Below, piece by piece: positions 22,839-34,250 of a DNA stretch of 64,000 nucleotides (the stretch's first letter is position 1; the number at the start of each line of letters is the position of its first letter). Source of the stretch: Trematomus loennbergii. Taxonomy: Eukaryota > Chordata > Actinopteri > Perciformes > Nototheniidae. The DNA is taken from contig JAAOOA010000002.1 in NCBI GenBank assembly GCA_012861695.1, forward strand, positions 17,026,303 to 17,090,302, in the 5' to 3' direction. Under the pieces are notes generated by a model. It had not been told where the DNA came from. It saw only the letters and a program-made list of their open reading frames with translations, and searched no databases. The position numbers and the translations under genes were made by a program.

Positions 22839-22865
22839 TTGTCGTCCTGTGAAACAGGACGACAA
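22839..22865. repeat. Perfect 12-bp hairpin, 3-base loop
   Basis: TTGTCGTCCTGT (22839-22850), loop GAA, ACAGGACGACAA (22854-22865). No run of T follows that would make it a bacterial-style terminator, and the stem is too short for a microRNA precursor. Function unknown. Confidence 0.92.
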
Positions 22866-24389
22866 CAAGACTTGTTCCTTTGCCTCACTTTCTAATGTCT
22901 TGATTTTGGTGAACTAATGAGCGTTGACATTTTTAGAGACAAGTTGTTCTTTCTTAAGTACTGTTCCTGTTTATTGCCATATAGCCAGGAGCAGAGTCAC
23001 TCCTAATGTTAATCTGACAGGTAAATGAGCGTCTGTGTGTGGTCTATCTGTTGACGAGGGACAGTTTAGTCCTGTGGGCTTTAATGTCCTTGCCAGACAG
23101 GCAATACAATTTACTGAGAAGTCTTAACCCAGGCATCTTTTCAGACAAGTTTTTTATTTGTCTCCACAAGCCTGAAGAATGAGAAATTGCCATCTTTGAA
23201 CAATCTCAGAGTAACCACTCAGTATACCAATGGGAATGCTTGACACATAGCAATTAGAAGGTTGTTTTTGTTTCAAGAAGTAGATTTTAATTGGAAAAAT
23301 TTCATCTGATGACCTGGAATGCTGATCTGCGATTTGTTAACCTCTGTTGTTGATTGTTTTTCAGTAAAAGTCATGTCATTTATCATTCAAGTCAACCAAG
23401 CAGTGGTCGAATTAGCATCACACTGTGCGGTGCTGTGATATGGAGAAGAACTCCCCTTTCCACTCCTCCTCACCTCCAGTCAGTTAAACAGATGAACTAT
23501 TGCAGGACAAAGATTAAACAGTAACTGGGGGTGCCACAGCACTGTGTGAATGGAGCCTGACAGACATTTTATCAGTAAACCAATTAACATGATTTATGGT
23601 CGGGGGTAACCATGAGACTTGCCCATAAATACAAAGGGCTAGCTGAGCAGCTCCTTCTAAAGTGAGATGTTATCAGACTCCTCTGGATTCTGCTTTGCTG
23701 GCATGGAGTCAGCATGCATTTGTAAATGCAGCTACTGTGCATCGAGGGCCTCCCCCCTCACTTTGGGTCAGGAGTTCAAAGCCCAGCATGGAGAGTTGAG
23801 GAGTGGGGCGTGAACTTTCCGACCCCCTTAATGTAACAGGGCGAGCAGTGGAAAACCACTTCTTATCAGGCTTCCCCCCCAGGTGCTCGCTGCTCTGTCC
23901 ATCTCATGAGATATAACATGCAAATAGATGGGATTCTTGGAATTGTATGCATAATGATTAAAGGATTGCTCACATAGCCAAATCAGAATTTACCACGTGA
24001 GATGATTCACTTAAGTCGTAACTTAAACTGATTGAAAGCAGCTGACTCATATGTGTCAAGCCCAAGCTAAAGGCATGGCGCGTGGTCCACTGCAGCAACT
24101 CTCTTACTGTGTGGAATTAGGCCTTTCCCATGAGTTCAGGAGCAGTGTTTGCTTGGGATAGATTTAGTGTTTCTCAAAAACATGTTAATTGGACTCTGTC
24201 TTGTTTTAGGTGATTTGCTGCTTTAACTCACGAAGTCAGAGGCCGTCAGGTTTTTAACATGTGCTTGCCTCAGGTCTTGGTACATTTTGACAATACATTT
24301 CTCATTGATTGAATCTTTTGATTTATTTAGGTTGGATTTGATTTAGAAAGGTTGGTATCCTTACCTGTAGAACAAAAGTAGACATTATC
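22866..24389. other. Non-coding DNA, partly enhancer-like
   Basis: No gene seen. 23540-23760 is the most complex part and contains TGCATTT-GT-AAATGCA at 23715-23730, an inverted pair of ATGCA half-sites resembling a POU dimer (MORE-like) element. The remainder is unique sequence without a motif worth naming. Confidence 0.45.
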
Positions 24390-24585
24390 GAATCTTTTTT
24401 TGTCCAACCTACTGTTCAAAAACAAAATATTTTCCATTTGCTAAAGCTTTGAAAATGGCTAGCTGAGCCCCAAAAGTTAAGATATACAGTACATTTATGC
24501 ACAAAGTGTCACAAATTAACTAACACAGAAAAGCAGCAAACCCTGGCAGAAACCGCGAATGTTTTGTCCTTTCAAACCATGTGAC
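24390..24585 (+). repeat. Degenerate R1 repeat, copy 2
   Basis: Seen: TTTGTCCAACCTACTGTTC, AAAAACAAAATATTTTCCAT, then GATATACAGTACATTTATGC and ACAGAAAAGCAGCAAACCC, in the same order and orientation as in the other R1 copies. Heavily diverged; ends approximate. Confidence 0.5.
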
Positions 24586-24589
24586 TGCA

Positions 24590-24830
24590 ATATCAGTTAG
24601 TCGACCATTTGGTCCACACTGGAAAATGTATCCAAAACCTTCGCTTATTAACAAATACTTACAAAACTAATGTCTTCTGTACTTTATGTTAAGTGGTTAT
24701 TAGCAAATGTTAGCAGGCCATGAAGCAAAAGTAAGGTGTTGCTCATGTTAAAAATGACACCTGCTAAACATCATCGTGTTAGCTTTGTCATTGTTAGCAT
24801 GTTAGCATGCTGACAAAAGCATTCAACAAC
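24590..24830 (+). repeat. Degenerate teleost repeat, family R2 (GTTAGCATG-rich)
   Basis: Seen: CGACCATTTGGTCCACACTGG, TTAGCAAATGTTAGCAGGCC, ACACCTGCTAAACATCATCG and GTTAGCATGTTAGCATGCTG. From recall, fish genomes hold an element with ACCTGCTAAACATCAGCATG and GAGCATGTTAGCATGCTGAT in that order. Not named by me. It abuts the R1 copy, so one may have inserted beside or into the other. Confidence 0.6.
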
Positions 24831-25539
24831 ATTTTATTTTTCATTTGATTCCATCGATTAATTGACTTATTGTATAAGCACTTATTAAGAAATGATAATT
24901 TGAATGTATTATCTCAGCAGATGAAACAGGTTTCTCTTTCATCTTTCCTATAGGCAGCATATTTAGGTTTACAAAGGAGCCGGTGATAAAGTCACTCTCT
25001 TGAGATTAAAATGAGCCCTGTATGTGTAAGATGCATTTTATGGTGACGGTCCGTGTTATGAGACAGCAATGATGAGCTCCTTATTCACTCTCACAGATCA
25101 GTGTGATCAAGTACTCATGATTAACCATGGCCGAGTGACTCGATGATGAATGTTTATACATTCCCTAAAGGAGCTGCAGGACATCACACACATCGCTCTG
25201 CATGTTTATAGCTCTACACCTACTATGAGGGAAGATGAAGAGCTCCATTTGCAGTTCACTAACCTTTATGATGTTGGGCTCTCATCTGCATTTTCTTTTA
25301 TTTTAACACTTCAAGTCACAAATGTCAAAATAAAACCAGCCCATGGAGGTTTCAGGCTCTGCTTGTGAAATAACAACACACTTTGATTTAGTCCAGGGCG
25401 TTCCACTCCCATCCCTGTTTTTATGGGAGCTTTTAATTTTTATTGAAGGACGGTGCAAAGTAAATGGTTCCTCATCTAAGGAAGATTAAATGGTTTTATA
25501 CAATTTACAGAAACACGAGGGCATGAGGGACAAAGGGCT
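24831..25539. other. Non-coding DNA, no gene seen
   Basis: Unique AT-rich sequence. Contains the second copy (25416-25433) of the 18-base string also present at 6755-6772. The open frame 25150-25368 (+) has no recognised domain. Confidence 0.5.
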
Positions 25540-25760
25540 GAGATGAGCTTTCACACCACATGTCCTCTAAATAACGTGAAGGGAGGGACAGGCGCAGAGG
25601 AAGGCGAGCGAGCAGCGAGCAGGATGTGTTTCTCTGCAGACACATGTAAATCAATTTCTATTGATCCAAACCATACAGCCAGCGGCTCTGCACATTCATT
25701 GATTTAAAAATTAGATAACTGCTGGATCGATCTAAATAGAAAATTATATTTGATTTGGAT
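25540..25760. promoter_or_regulatory. Enhancer-like block with ONECUT/CUX-type sites
   Basis: Seen: ATCAAT at 25650-25655 and ATTGAT at 25660-25665 form an inverted pair with a 4-base spacer, and a third ATTGAT is at 25698-25703. Known: ATCAAT is the core recognised by ONECUT (HNF6) and CUX proteins. Surroundings are repeat-free. Inferred regulatory element. Confidence 0.33.
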
Positions 25761-25879
25761 CAAACCTCACTGTCAAATGTGTTCATACTTTGATGTCCTC
25801 TGCACTCAGACCTGTTTATTAGATATACATGTGTCTGCACTCATTTATCATGTGAAACCAAAACGTACAACGGGGACGT

Positions 25880-26035
25880 TTACTCAGATACAGTTTCAAG
25901 GTATACTTGTACTCTGAGTAAGTACATTTGATCAATGCATCTATTATTTATTTAACATTATACAGTGTAGAGTCGTAGAAATGTGCCTTTTATGCTTCAT
26001 ACTTCTACACTACCACAGAGGTATAAAGTACACAT
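25880..26035 (+). repeat. Degenerate R3 repeat, copy 2
   Basis: Seen: GTATACTTGTACTCTGAGTA, TTTTATGCTTCATACTTCTA and ACCACAGAGGTATAAAGTAC, in the order I recall for the TTTATGCTACTTTATACTTC / CATTTCAGAGG portion of the ACTTAAGTA-rich element. This is an internal or 5' fragment. Confidence 0.5.
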
Positions 26036-27089
26036 ATTCAACAAAGGCTCTGTCTCACTTGGTTTTCAGAAATGTGTAAAGGGGCAAAAGACTCACTCTA
26101 GTGTAAATGGAATAATCATTTTGATATGCTTAAAACTATTAAAATGTTAATGTGTAGTGTCAAAAAGATATCTTCACAATCCCTCCAGTTGTAATTTGGG
26201 TATAATTCTAAAATGTAACCTTTTTTATTCATGTAATGCAATAATAAAATGCTCAGAAAAGGTTTATATAAAACACATTTACTTACTCTTTACTTTTAGT
26301 GGATTATTTGTACATCGTGGTATTGCTATATCAACTTATGTGAAGGAACACGATTCATGTTCCACCACTGGACATTTATGATAGTGGCTTTATAAAACCA
26401 TCTGATATTCATCATAATGTCTATAACCATGGTGATTGTTGAGCAGAATAACATTTTGTTCTTTCTATGGTACACTGCTGCACCCTCTCATATTTTCAGA
26501 TCTTTGGCAGCCGTGTGCCTTTTTCCCTCTGTCTTTCAGAGTTTCAGAGGGCCAGTAAACCATGGCTTTCTATTCCCCTGCTCAGGTGTTTTCACTCAGG
26601 AATAGGAGTGATGAGCAAACGCTTTCAGACTCAATCCTTGAGCAAAGGGCTGTGCTGACAGGGATTATTATTTATTTGTCATGGTGGATGTAATAAGCTG
26701 TAGATACAGGATGGAGGCCCTGTGATTTATTGCTCTGTCGACCGCCACTAGCAGGACGTGTGCTCTAGCGTGCAGGATGAATACCGCACTGTCAGTCCTG
26801 TCCATCCGTCACCATCACCTCTCCCCGCCGCCGCCTCGCTCACACACCCTCCCATTTCATGGCACAATACATAAACAATATTTCATTATTTTGATACCTT
26901 CTTCGCCATATTTGTTTTCTGCACGTAACGTGGGGCCTTGGTTTTATGTGCCGCATTATTTTTGATGCATTAGCTTGAGTCGTGCACCTTGGAGGTATTT
27001 TAAAATGCTTTCCATCGACTTCAACATAATGAGAATCAAATTTGTTTCCACGTGTTTGCCAGACTCTAATTCTGACATTTTGAGCAATT
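26036..27089. other. Non-coding DNA, no gene seen
   Basis: Unique sequence. Open frames at 26157-26381, 26417-26605, 26467-26658, 26777-26965 (+) and 26840-27106 (-) overlap in conflicting frames and show no domain. A CCGCCGCCTCGC-rich spot near 26826-26838 is too small to call a CpG island. Confidence 0.5.
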
Positions 27090-27740
27090 GAATTAATGTT
27101 CTTCACACAATAATCCTCTTGCCTAAAAGATTAGCTTATTTTCTTTGAAAGGTGGGCTTGGTAATATCATTTTTCCATAGTTACAGACATGCAGAGTCCA
27201 CTGGCACCAGCCACTGGGAAGGTTGTACTCTGAGTAATTATGGCCGTATTCTGCTGCTGCTTTTTATGTTATTGAGCCGCATCTTACAGAACGGGTGACT
27301 CTCTTGCGTCTCTGTAGGTCATGTAATCTTGTTAAAAGCCTTCATGGTTTTAGGATTATGTTATTGAAATGTCACTTAATTGGATAAACATTTTTTCATG
27401 GCGTAAACACACTGCGCCGGGTTCTGTTTAGTCGCCGTGGATATTGTTTACACGGCAGGGGGATTTGCGTAAGTGGAACTGACTCTGTAAACAGCGGCTC
27501 CCACTAGAGGCTTTATGTGAAAAGCAGGCTGAGAGTGAGGCATCAGGGAAAACACTTAGCCCACATATCAGAGCTGCGGACATGTGCTTGGCGAGAGGGA
27601 GCGAGCACGTCGGTGACAGCGCTTAATTAATATGAGGAATTGCCTTTGTGTCCGGGTAAACGACTTGAGCAGGAGCCGCTTTGTTGTTTAAGCCCACTCA
27701 GCTGAGTGTTTGGTGCAGGATTCTTGTTTTTGTGTGGAGT
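27090..27740. promoter_or_regulatory. Enhancer-like block with clustered forkhead sites
   Basis: Seen: four matches to the FOX consensus RYMAAYA within 110 bases: ATAAACA 27384-27390, GTAAACA 27403-27409, TGTTTAC 27445-27451 (reverse) and GTAAACA 27487-27493. The sequence over about 650 bases is complex and repeat-free. Inferred: a forkhead-responsive conserved element, among the better enhancer candidates in the window. Confidence 0.4.
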
Positions 27741-29039
27741 AAGCTGATATCTGCGAATAACATTACACCCATGCATGGGAAGCACCAGGCAGCCACATTT
27801 TCATTCCCCAGATCAGACTTTGTATAAATCATAACTCTTTTTTATTTTTCCCCCTCACAACAGTCACATCCCTTTCTCTCCTCAGGCCCTCAGATGTCAT
27901 TTACCACAACTCCGCTTGGTGTCTGTGTTTCTAAAGGCTCGTTTTTTTCCCTCAGCAAATTGTTATTTATGGACTTTTGTTTGTTCTCAGGCATCATTAC
28001 TAACAATACAGTTAATAGCAATCATTTGTTATTCAGCGCTGGTGCTGATTCTTGGGATGGGGGCAGTGAAGTGAGAATACTCATTTGGAGGTTGAGGAAA
28101 GTCTTGACAGGGCCCATTTATAACAAGATCATTCTGGAAAGTCCAGCCTATTAATAACCCTCCATCGCAGTCTAATTAGTGCACCCTGATGTAAACGAGT
28201 CTGAATTATGGAGTTGTGAGAATTTCTCCCACAAAGATCATTGTTGGTGTCATCCTTGTTTCTTCGAAATAGCTGAACTGTAGAAAGTTAGATTAGGTTT
28301 TAGAGCAACCGTATTCTGTTGTGGTTAATTTGTCATTGTCCATCCGGCTAATTATGTTGAAATATGGGCTACTATTATACCAGTTCTTTTTTAACATTTA
28401 TATTTTATTTAACACAGTTCTAATATGTTATCCTTTATACAATTTAGACGTTATTTATATCTTACTAGCTCTGTAGCTACCTGGATCCAGCTCCAGGGTT
28501 TGGAATTGAGCTTCTCTCATATACTGTATATATTAGCAAAAATCAAATAGAGATAGGTCGTTTTTTAGCACATCTACAAACTCTAAAGAAGTACATTTAG
28601 CTTCTAAATATATTCAAGTTTGTTTATAACAGTTGTTGGTTAAAATAAGTGTGAGTAATGAGTGTATTAATCATAAGGACATTTACATAAAATGGTGAAA
28701 TATTTTGGATAATTAATTAATCATATAAACCATTAAGGCAACATACCAAACATTCACTTGTTCCAGCGTGCAGATGTGATAATCATCCATTTTTCTTTTT
28801 CTTATATCAAAATTAACTAAATAGTACCTTGTTCTTCACATAATGAGGCCAGTCCTCACATTTCCTGTCTATTTCTATACCATACTTTACAGCCCTACTT
28901 TTGTTGTTGTAACAAAATAAAGACATAATGATACTGTCAAGGTTCATGAGGGATTCAGATATGCCAAGTAGATTTTAATATAGGATTTAGATTTGATAAC
29001 GCACTATTAAATACCAACGCTATGTTCCATATGGATAGG
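27741..29039. other. Non-coding DNA, no gene seen
   Basis: Several pyrimidine-rich acceptor-like strings (for example ending at 27886 and 27955) occur without partner donors. The open frame 27894-28154 (+) has no domain. 28290-29000 is AT-rich and featureless. Confidence 0.5.
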
Positions 29040-29760
29040 CCACAATGTCCACCTGCCTCGCTGTGGAATAGCAGACTCCTTCCCTTTCTTCCTTCTCCTC
29101 TCCCCTCTTCAAAGTACACTTGACTTGCTGCTTATCAAGCCTTAATTAGTGATACATTTTCTGCCTGTGATGTCTATTGATGTATTTGAGAAGAAAAGGC
29201 AAATTGAGTTGTGACCTGACCCGAGAGCCAATCCCTCTTGAAAACGTTCCCCCTCTTTACCTTCCTGCCTCCCTCAATCTCACCTCATTCCCTCTCTCCC
29301 TCCCTCTCTCTCTCTTTGCCATGCGGGGCGAGGAATGGTCTGGAGAAATGAGGTGCAGCATTAGTGTTTTTTTGCTTGCCTGTGCAATAGAAAACAGTGC
29401 ACGTCAGGGCCCCGTCAGCAGATCGGGGAGATGCAGATGGGAGGTGAAAAAGCTCCCTGGTGGCAGTCGGGCCCTGCTCGGATGTGATTGCAGCCGCCAG
29501 GATGAAGTCAGCACTGACAAAGTGCGCCCATTGATGGATGGACAAAGCAAGGAACTGGATGTGAGAATGGATGGGGCCAGAGTGGGAACTTAACACAGAC
29601 AAACAAAATGAAAGACAGAGAGGAATTACCTGCTAAAGCATTCCGGCAATACAAGTCCCCGAGCAATTTACTTACTGCTAACTGAGCACAGGAGGACTGT
29701 TTGCTCCGGTACAAGTGCGGCTGACAGCGGGAATGGTTTATTCAGTTGATAGAGGTTGCC
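29040..29760. promoter_or_regulatory. GC-richer, possibly conserved non-coding block
   Basis: Seen: a CT-rich stretch (29082-29105 and 29280-29318) followed by complex GC-richer sequence to about 29560. CCCTGGTGGCAG at about 29455-29466 is a loose CTCF-like match. A 138-codon plus frame (29177-29593) is mirrored by a 105-codon minus frame, with no domain in either. Regulatory role is inferred. Confidence 0.22.
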
Positions 29761-31129
29761 TGATTTTACACAATTGTTTTTATGATTGCCTGTTTTTCAA
29801 TATTCACACATATTGAGTACAGACATACATTTTAGTAGACCTGCTTGTACACACACACTCGCACACACACAATTTTAGTTCAAAAGAAAAAGTGTATTAC
29901 GGCTCATTTTCTCAAAATAGTGAAGAATGGTTGCAAGATCCCAAAGCTGTTCAGGTTGTTTGTGTTCTTCGACAAACAGTCCAGACCATAATGTACACCA
30001 TTTACAACAATAACAGAAGAAAAAACATCCTCACATTTCAGAAACCAATACCAGTCAATGTTGGCATTTATCTGACCTAAATAATAATAGATTATAACAA
30101 TTGCTCTCGATTTATTTTCTGTCAAACTACTTTTCGCCTTAGCACCATTCCAGGCTGCAACCGGGTGTGTAAAAGAGCTTTAAATTGTCTGTGTGCTCAA
30201 GCACAGTTTAATTTGTCCTGCCTCAAAGTGGACTGTAAAACACCAGATATTTTAGGTACCTCATGGCCTGAAGAGAACTTAATAACCCCTGAAACTCTGG
30301 GCCAATAACCTTCCAAAATTCAGGACTTGTGTGGGAGCTAGAAGAGTTCGCTCCCATGTTGGGGAATGAATTCTCATTACCGTTGCACTAGCACTACATT
30401 ACATGTCAGTGTTGCTGCTGAATGGGGCCTGAAAGATTAAGACTAATGCTGTTGGCCTCAGGAACTCCGATTAGAAGTATTCTCATTAATCAGAGTCTCA
30501 GAGATGGAAGCTCTTTAAGAGCCCGGTCCTCTCTGAGCAAGGGGCAGGGCAGCACCCTGTCACCGGAGAGGGGCGAACCACTCGCACCCATCCTCTATCC
30601 CTTCATTACAGTCGCCAAGGACATGTGAAGGCCAGAACCCCTCGATCCTCACTTCCAATTAATGTGACCACCAAAGATCTCCTTTCACTCACAGATGAAT
30701 TGTCAGATTGGGTTAAAAAAAACATGCTGCTTGTAGTCCACATTGTCCTTGCCTATGTAGGAGCATTGTTTGTTGGCGTGTGAATGCCACCGACTTTGGA
30801 TCAGTATAAAAGGTAGAGATTTTTGTTGTAGGACAATGATATCTTGTTATTCTTAAGGCAGCTATTATGGCCTCTACAGTTTCTAGGTGTTGAATGGTGA
30901 ATGGATGGCATTTAATGGATGCAGACACAAATGAGCACATATTCAGTCACAACTGGCCTAGTTAGTTTTTTTTAGCTCGATAATACATATTTTCACATGT
31001 TTCTTGTGTGACAAGTGATTTTATGATTTGTGTCTGTGCGTCAGTGTCCAAGGTTATCCCTGCCAGTCTGTTAACAGAAGGCCAAAGAAAGGCTTTGAAG
31101 TTTAAACTGGATGCAACCTGTGTTTGGTT
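29761..31129. other. Non-coding DNA, no gene seen
   Basis: Contains a short interrupted CA-rich run around 29850-29872 and unique sequence. 30440-30560 has a more complex texture, including the dyad GCTCTT-T-AAGAGC near 30510. No gene, RNA or repeat family recognised. Confidence 0.5.
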
Positions 31130-32000
31130 CTCAATTAGCACCTGTCACAGGAGACAAGCTGCTGGGCTCTTGCTCCCCGTGACACCCAATTGATGGGCTC
31201 CTGCTTTGTAAACCACCAGGGAACAGAAACAGCTCCTTGGAGGGAGTCAATGTATTCTGTAAACAGGGAGAAAACAGAAGTGAATCTCTCGTAAATCTTG
31301 TGGTGTAGCGGTATCATTTCCTTCAGCTGACCTTGGCGAGGTAGCAAGATGGGAGGCTTGGATGGACGGAGGAAAGAAATCCTCCTATGATATATGTTCA
31401 GAGGGAGGGGTGCCATGAATCATAGCGGCCTGTGATTAGCCCTGAAATCTTACACATGTGAGCTCTCTTTGCTGTTGCTCATCAGCCAGAGTTATGTACC
31501 TCCAGCTCTTTAAAAATGTTATCTTTGGCGTCTAGGGTATGAAAATCTGGCAATAACCTCAAACACTATACCAGTTTGTGATAAGAAAAGGTCAGAGATG
31601 GCTTAAAATATTGCTGGACATGCAGGCTGCGGAGTGGGACCATCGAGGACATTTATCTTCCCCCATTCGTGTTTCAAACAAATACTTATCAACAGGCCAT
31701 GAAGTAATCAATGAGGATAATCCATCTTGGAGCCTGTCGATATGGTAATGACTCTGTCTCATCGTTACTGCTACACAGCCATAGATAATTTGCTTTACCA
31801 GAATGCTTAGCAGCTGTTGCAACAATCCTGTAGTCGTGTGGAATAAAGTGCTGCCTTTGGTGATTAATGCTTCAGCATTGTGCTGCTCGGCACGCTGATT
31901 GTTTTCAGATTTTCTGAAAAAGCTGGATGGATTGAATATCAATAAGTCGAGGGGCTCTAACAAAAAGCTAGGCTGCAGGTATATCACTCTCACTTAATCA
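31130..32000. promoter_or_regulatory. Enhancer-like region with SOX and homeodomain cores
   Basis: Seen: AACAATCC at 31821-31828 and TGATTAAT at 31861-31868, 40 bases apart, in repeat-free complex sequence. The 133-codon antisense frame 31592-31993 spans this block without any domain I know; its length is the main reason to look twice, but amino-acid content looks random. Inferred regulatory. Confidence 0.3.
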
Positions 32001-33749
32001 ATGCTCCTTTTATGCTTTGTTAATGGTGCATTCATACATGCATTTGTGCCAGATATGTAGTAAAGAAACAATCTGTTATCCTAATGTAAACAAAAGGGTG
32101 ACAGCATCAAGCTCTGTCACTTTGAAATTGATTGAACGTTCTAACACAAAGATAAATTGTCAAAATTAAAGTTATTAAAGGTTTGTTTACATCAGCCATT
32201 TTGTTAACACAGCAGGAAGAAAAGAACATGTTCAAAGTGTAATCGTCTAACAAAAAAAGTATGTTCATCATTAAAACTAGGTGTCATTAGTAAGGCAAAA
32301 GGTAATTGATGATCAAAATGATATATAGCATAGAAATGTAAACGTATGTTTGTTCATAGCCTGCTGTTAGATTAAATACTTTAGTGTTATAAAATACATA
32401 TTGCTGTGCCTTTGCTCATTAGTGTTATCATGTGAACCTAAGACTTTGGGTAAATCAATTAAGAGATTCGGTTTTCACCGACGAGGGGAATGCTTACATT
32501 GAATGAATCGGCAAAGTTTTACATTTTCTAAAATGTCTTTGATGGATTGAAGATCCCTTGTGTAAAGATGAAGGTATGACTTGTGCAGTATGAGGCTATA
32601 TGTATAAGCAAAACACCATCTAAAGATATTGGGAAGGATACTAGTGTGTGCTTGTTTAAAGTGCAAATGCTGTAAAGAAAATGGTTTTAGAGTTATTTAT
32701 TAAAGATGCTAGTTATGCAATCCTTAATACTTATATTACAGTCATTTATTTGGTCAATAAATTAAGTAATTGCTAATTTATAGTCTGTAGACCCCATGAA
32801 CTCCCAGCAGATGTGAAACATAAATGAAAGATAAGAGTCCTTGTCAGTACAGACTGTACGGCCAAATCTGAGACTGAACTTAATTTATTTTGGCCTTGTT
32901 TTTAAGAGAGACGGGAAGGAGTTTCCGACGCGGGCCGAGTGAAGGAAGAAAGACAATTAAAACTGATAGCACTTGTCCACATAAGTGTCAACAGCAGCCA
33001 GGATGGAAGCAATTTATTCAACCAATCATCCAAGTACATGAAGTGTGCCGGTGTTCTGCTGCCGCTGCTGCTGCGGGACGCTGGAAAATGTGATAGTTGT
33101 TTCCTCCCTATGAATCACTAGAGGCAGGATGCTCGCCGGATGCAAAGTGGATTGTTCAGTGTCCTGATAACAATTTAAATCCTGTTATGGATAATGCCGG
33201 GTAATGCTGTCCTGAAAATTGAACATGACACTCAAGCGATTTATTATCTTTGTGTTCTTAACCTTGGATATCGGATTGTTTGTCCAACCATATCCTTTTG
33301 ATCCTCTGGAAGGTACACTCTTGATACAGGCCTGCATTTTTCATTGCATGTAGATTGTTGTGGTTAACAAACAGATAAAACCAAGTGAGAACGCTACAGA
33401 GGAGATGATGTATGTGTCTACAAGCACAAACGGCATGGATGCTCAAATGCTTTCAGATGTCACACAAAGCGGAAGATACGCCGTATTTATCTGTGATGAA
33501 ATACCACAGCATAATGCTGTGAATACTGTTCATTGTTGGAACAGTTAAATCTTTCATGATGCAATTTATCACATCGTAATTTTAGCCACAGGACAGTTTG
33601 CGAGTCAGACAGTTTGCAGATGTGAAGCAGTTCTCGGGGTAAGAAAGCAACGGCTATCAAATAAATCACTCAAGCAGCTTCTTTCGGAGCTTTCTTGGAC
33701 GAACAAAGCCTGTAATCATTTTCAACGCGTCACCTCGTTAAACTCATGC
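32001..33749. other. Non-coding DNA, no gene seen
   Basis: 32000-32880 is AT-rich. 32890-33120 is more complex, with a CTGCCGCTGCTGCTGCGG run near 33059-33076 in two overlapping short frames. No homology recognised. Confidence 0.5.
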
Positions 33750-34150
33750 CATTCGTATGAGTTAGTGAATAACCCATAGTTCCCCATGACCCAGAGGCAT
33801 GTGCTCGGGCCTTTCATACTGTAGCTTCTTTCTGTCCAGCTGCTTTTTCAGGCCCAGCTGGTAATGCAAAAGAAATCCACAACAAATAGGCCTCCCTTCA
33901 GCCCCTCCTCATTGTTGTGGAGAGTTTCCTCCCCCTGGTCATGAGCTGACACCAGGGCCGGCCTTTGCTCTGATTTAAGACCCTGGCCGACTGATGACCC
34001 TGCTCTCCTCTCGCTCCCTCCCCTGCTCTATCTCTGGCTCTACTTTAGCTTGACTTAGGGAAATGCTTGCTCATTCTCTCCACTGCTCATTAATCCAGCG
34101 AACAATGAAAGGAGCTGAGCACAAACACTGTTGCGCGTAAATCTTTAATG
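33750..34150. promoter_or_regulatory. Enhancer-like block with divergent SOX-type sites
   Basis: Seen: CATTGTT at 33910-33916 and AACAATG at 34101-34107, the same SOX-type 7-mer on opposite strands about 190 bases apart, with TTAATCC between (near 34090). The sequence is repeat-free and GC-richer than the flanks. Inferred regulatory. Confidence 0.3.
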
Positions 34151-34250
34151 TGGAGCTTTTACTTTTCTGTCCTTTGTTTTATGAGGCCAGGGCTTTTGTC
34201 ATAAACACATTTTAAAATATATTTTGTGTCTCATGCAGCTATATCTAAGG

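Noticed and set aside
22839..22865. Rho-independent terminator
   Set aside because: No T-run follows the hairpin, and the setting is a vertebrate genome.
24359..24385. Minus-strand recursive-splice-like motif (TTTGTTCTACAG abutting GTAAGG)
   Set aside because: It is on the opposite strand to the other splice-like signals and adjacent to an R1 repeat copy. About one such motif per strand is plausible by chance in 64 kb.
29177..29593. 138-codon plus frame with a 105-codon minus mirror
   Set aside because: No domain; partly low-complexity from CT-rich DNA; mirrored open frames argue for chance.
31592..31993. 133-codon minus-strand frame
   Set aside because: Residue order looks random, no family signature, and it lies within an enhancer-like block.
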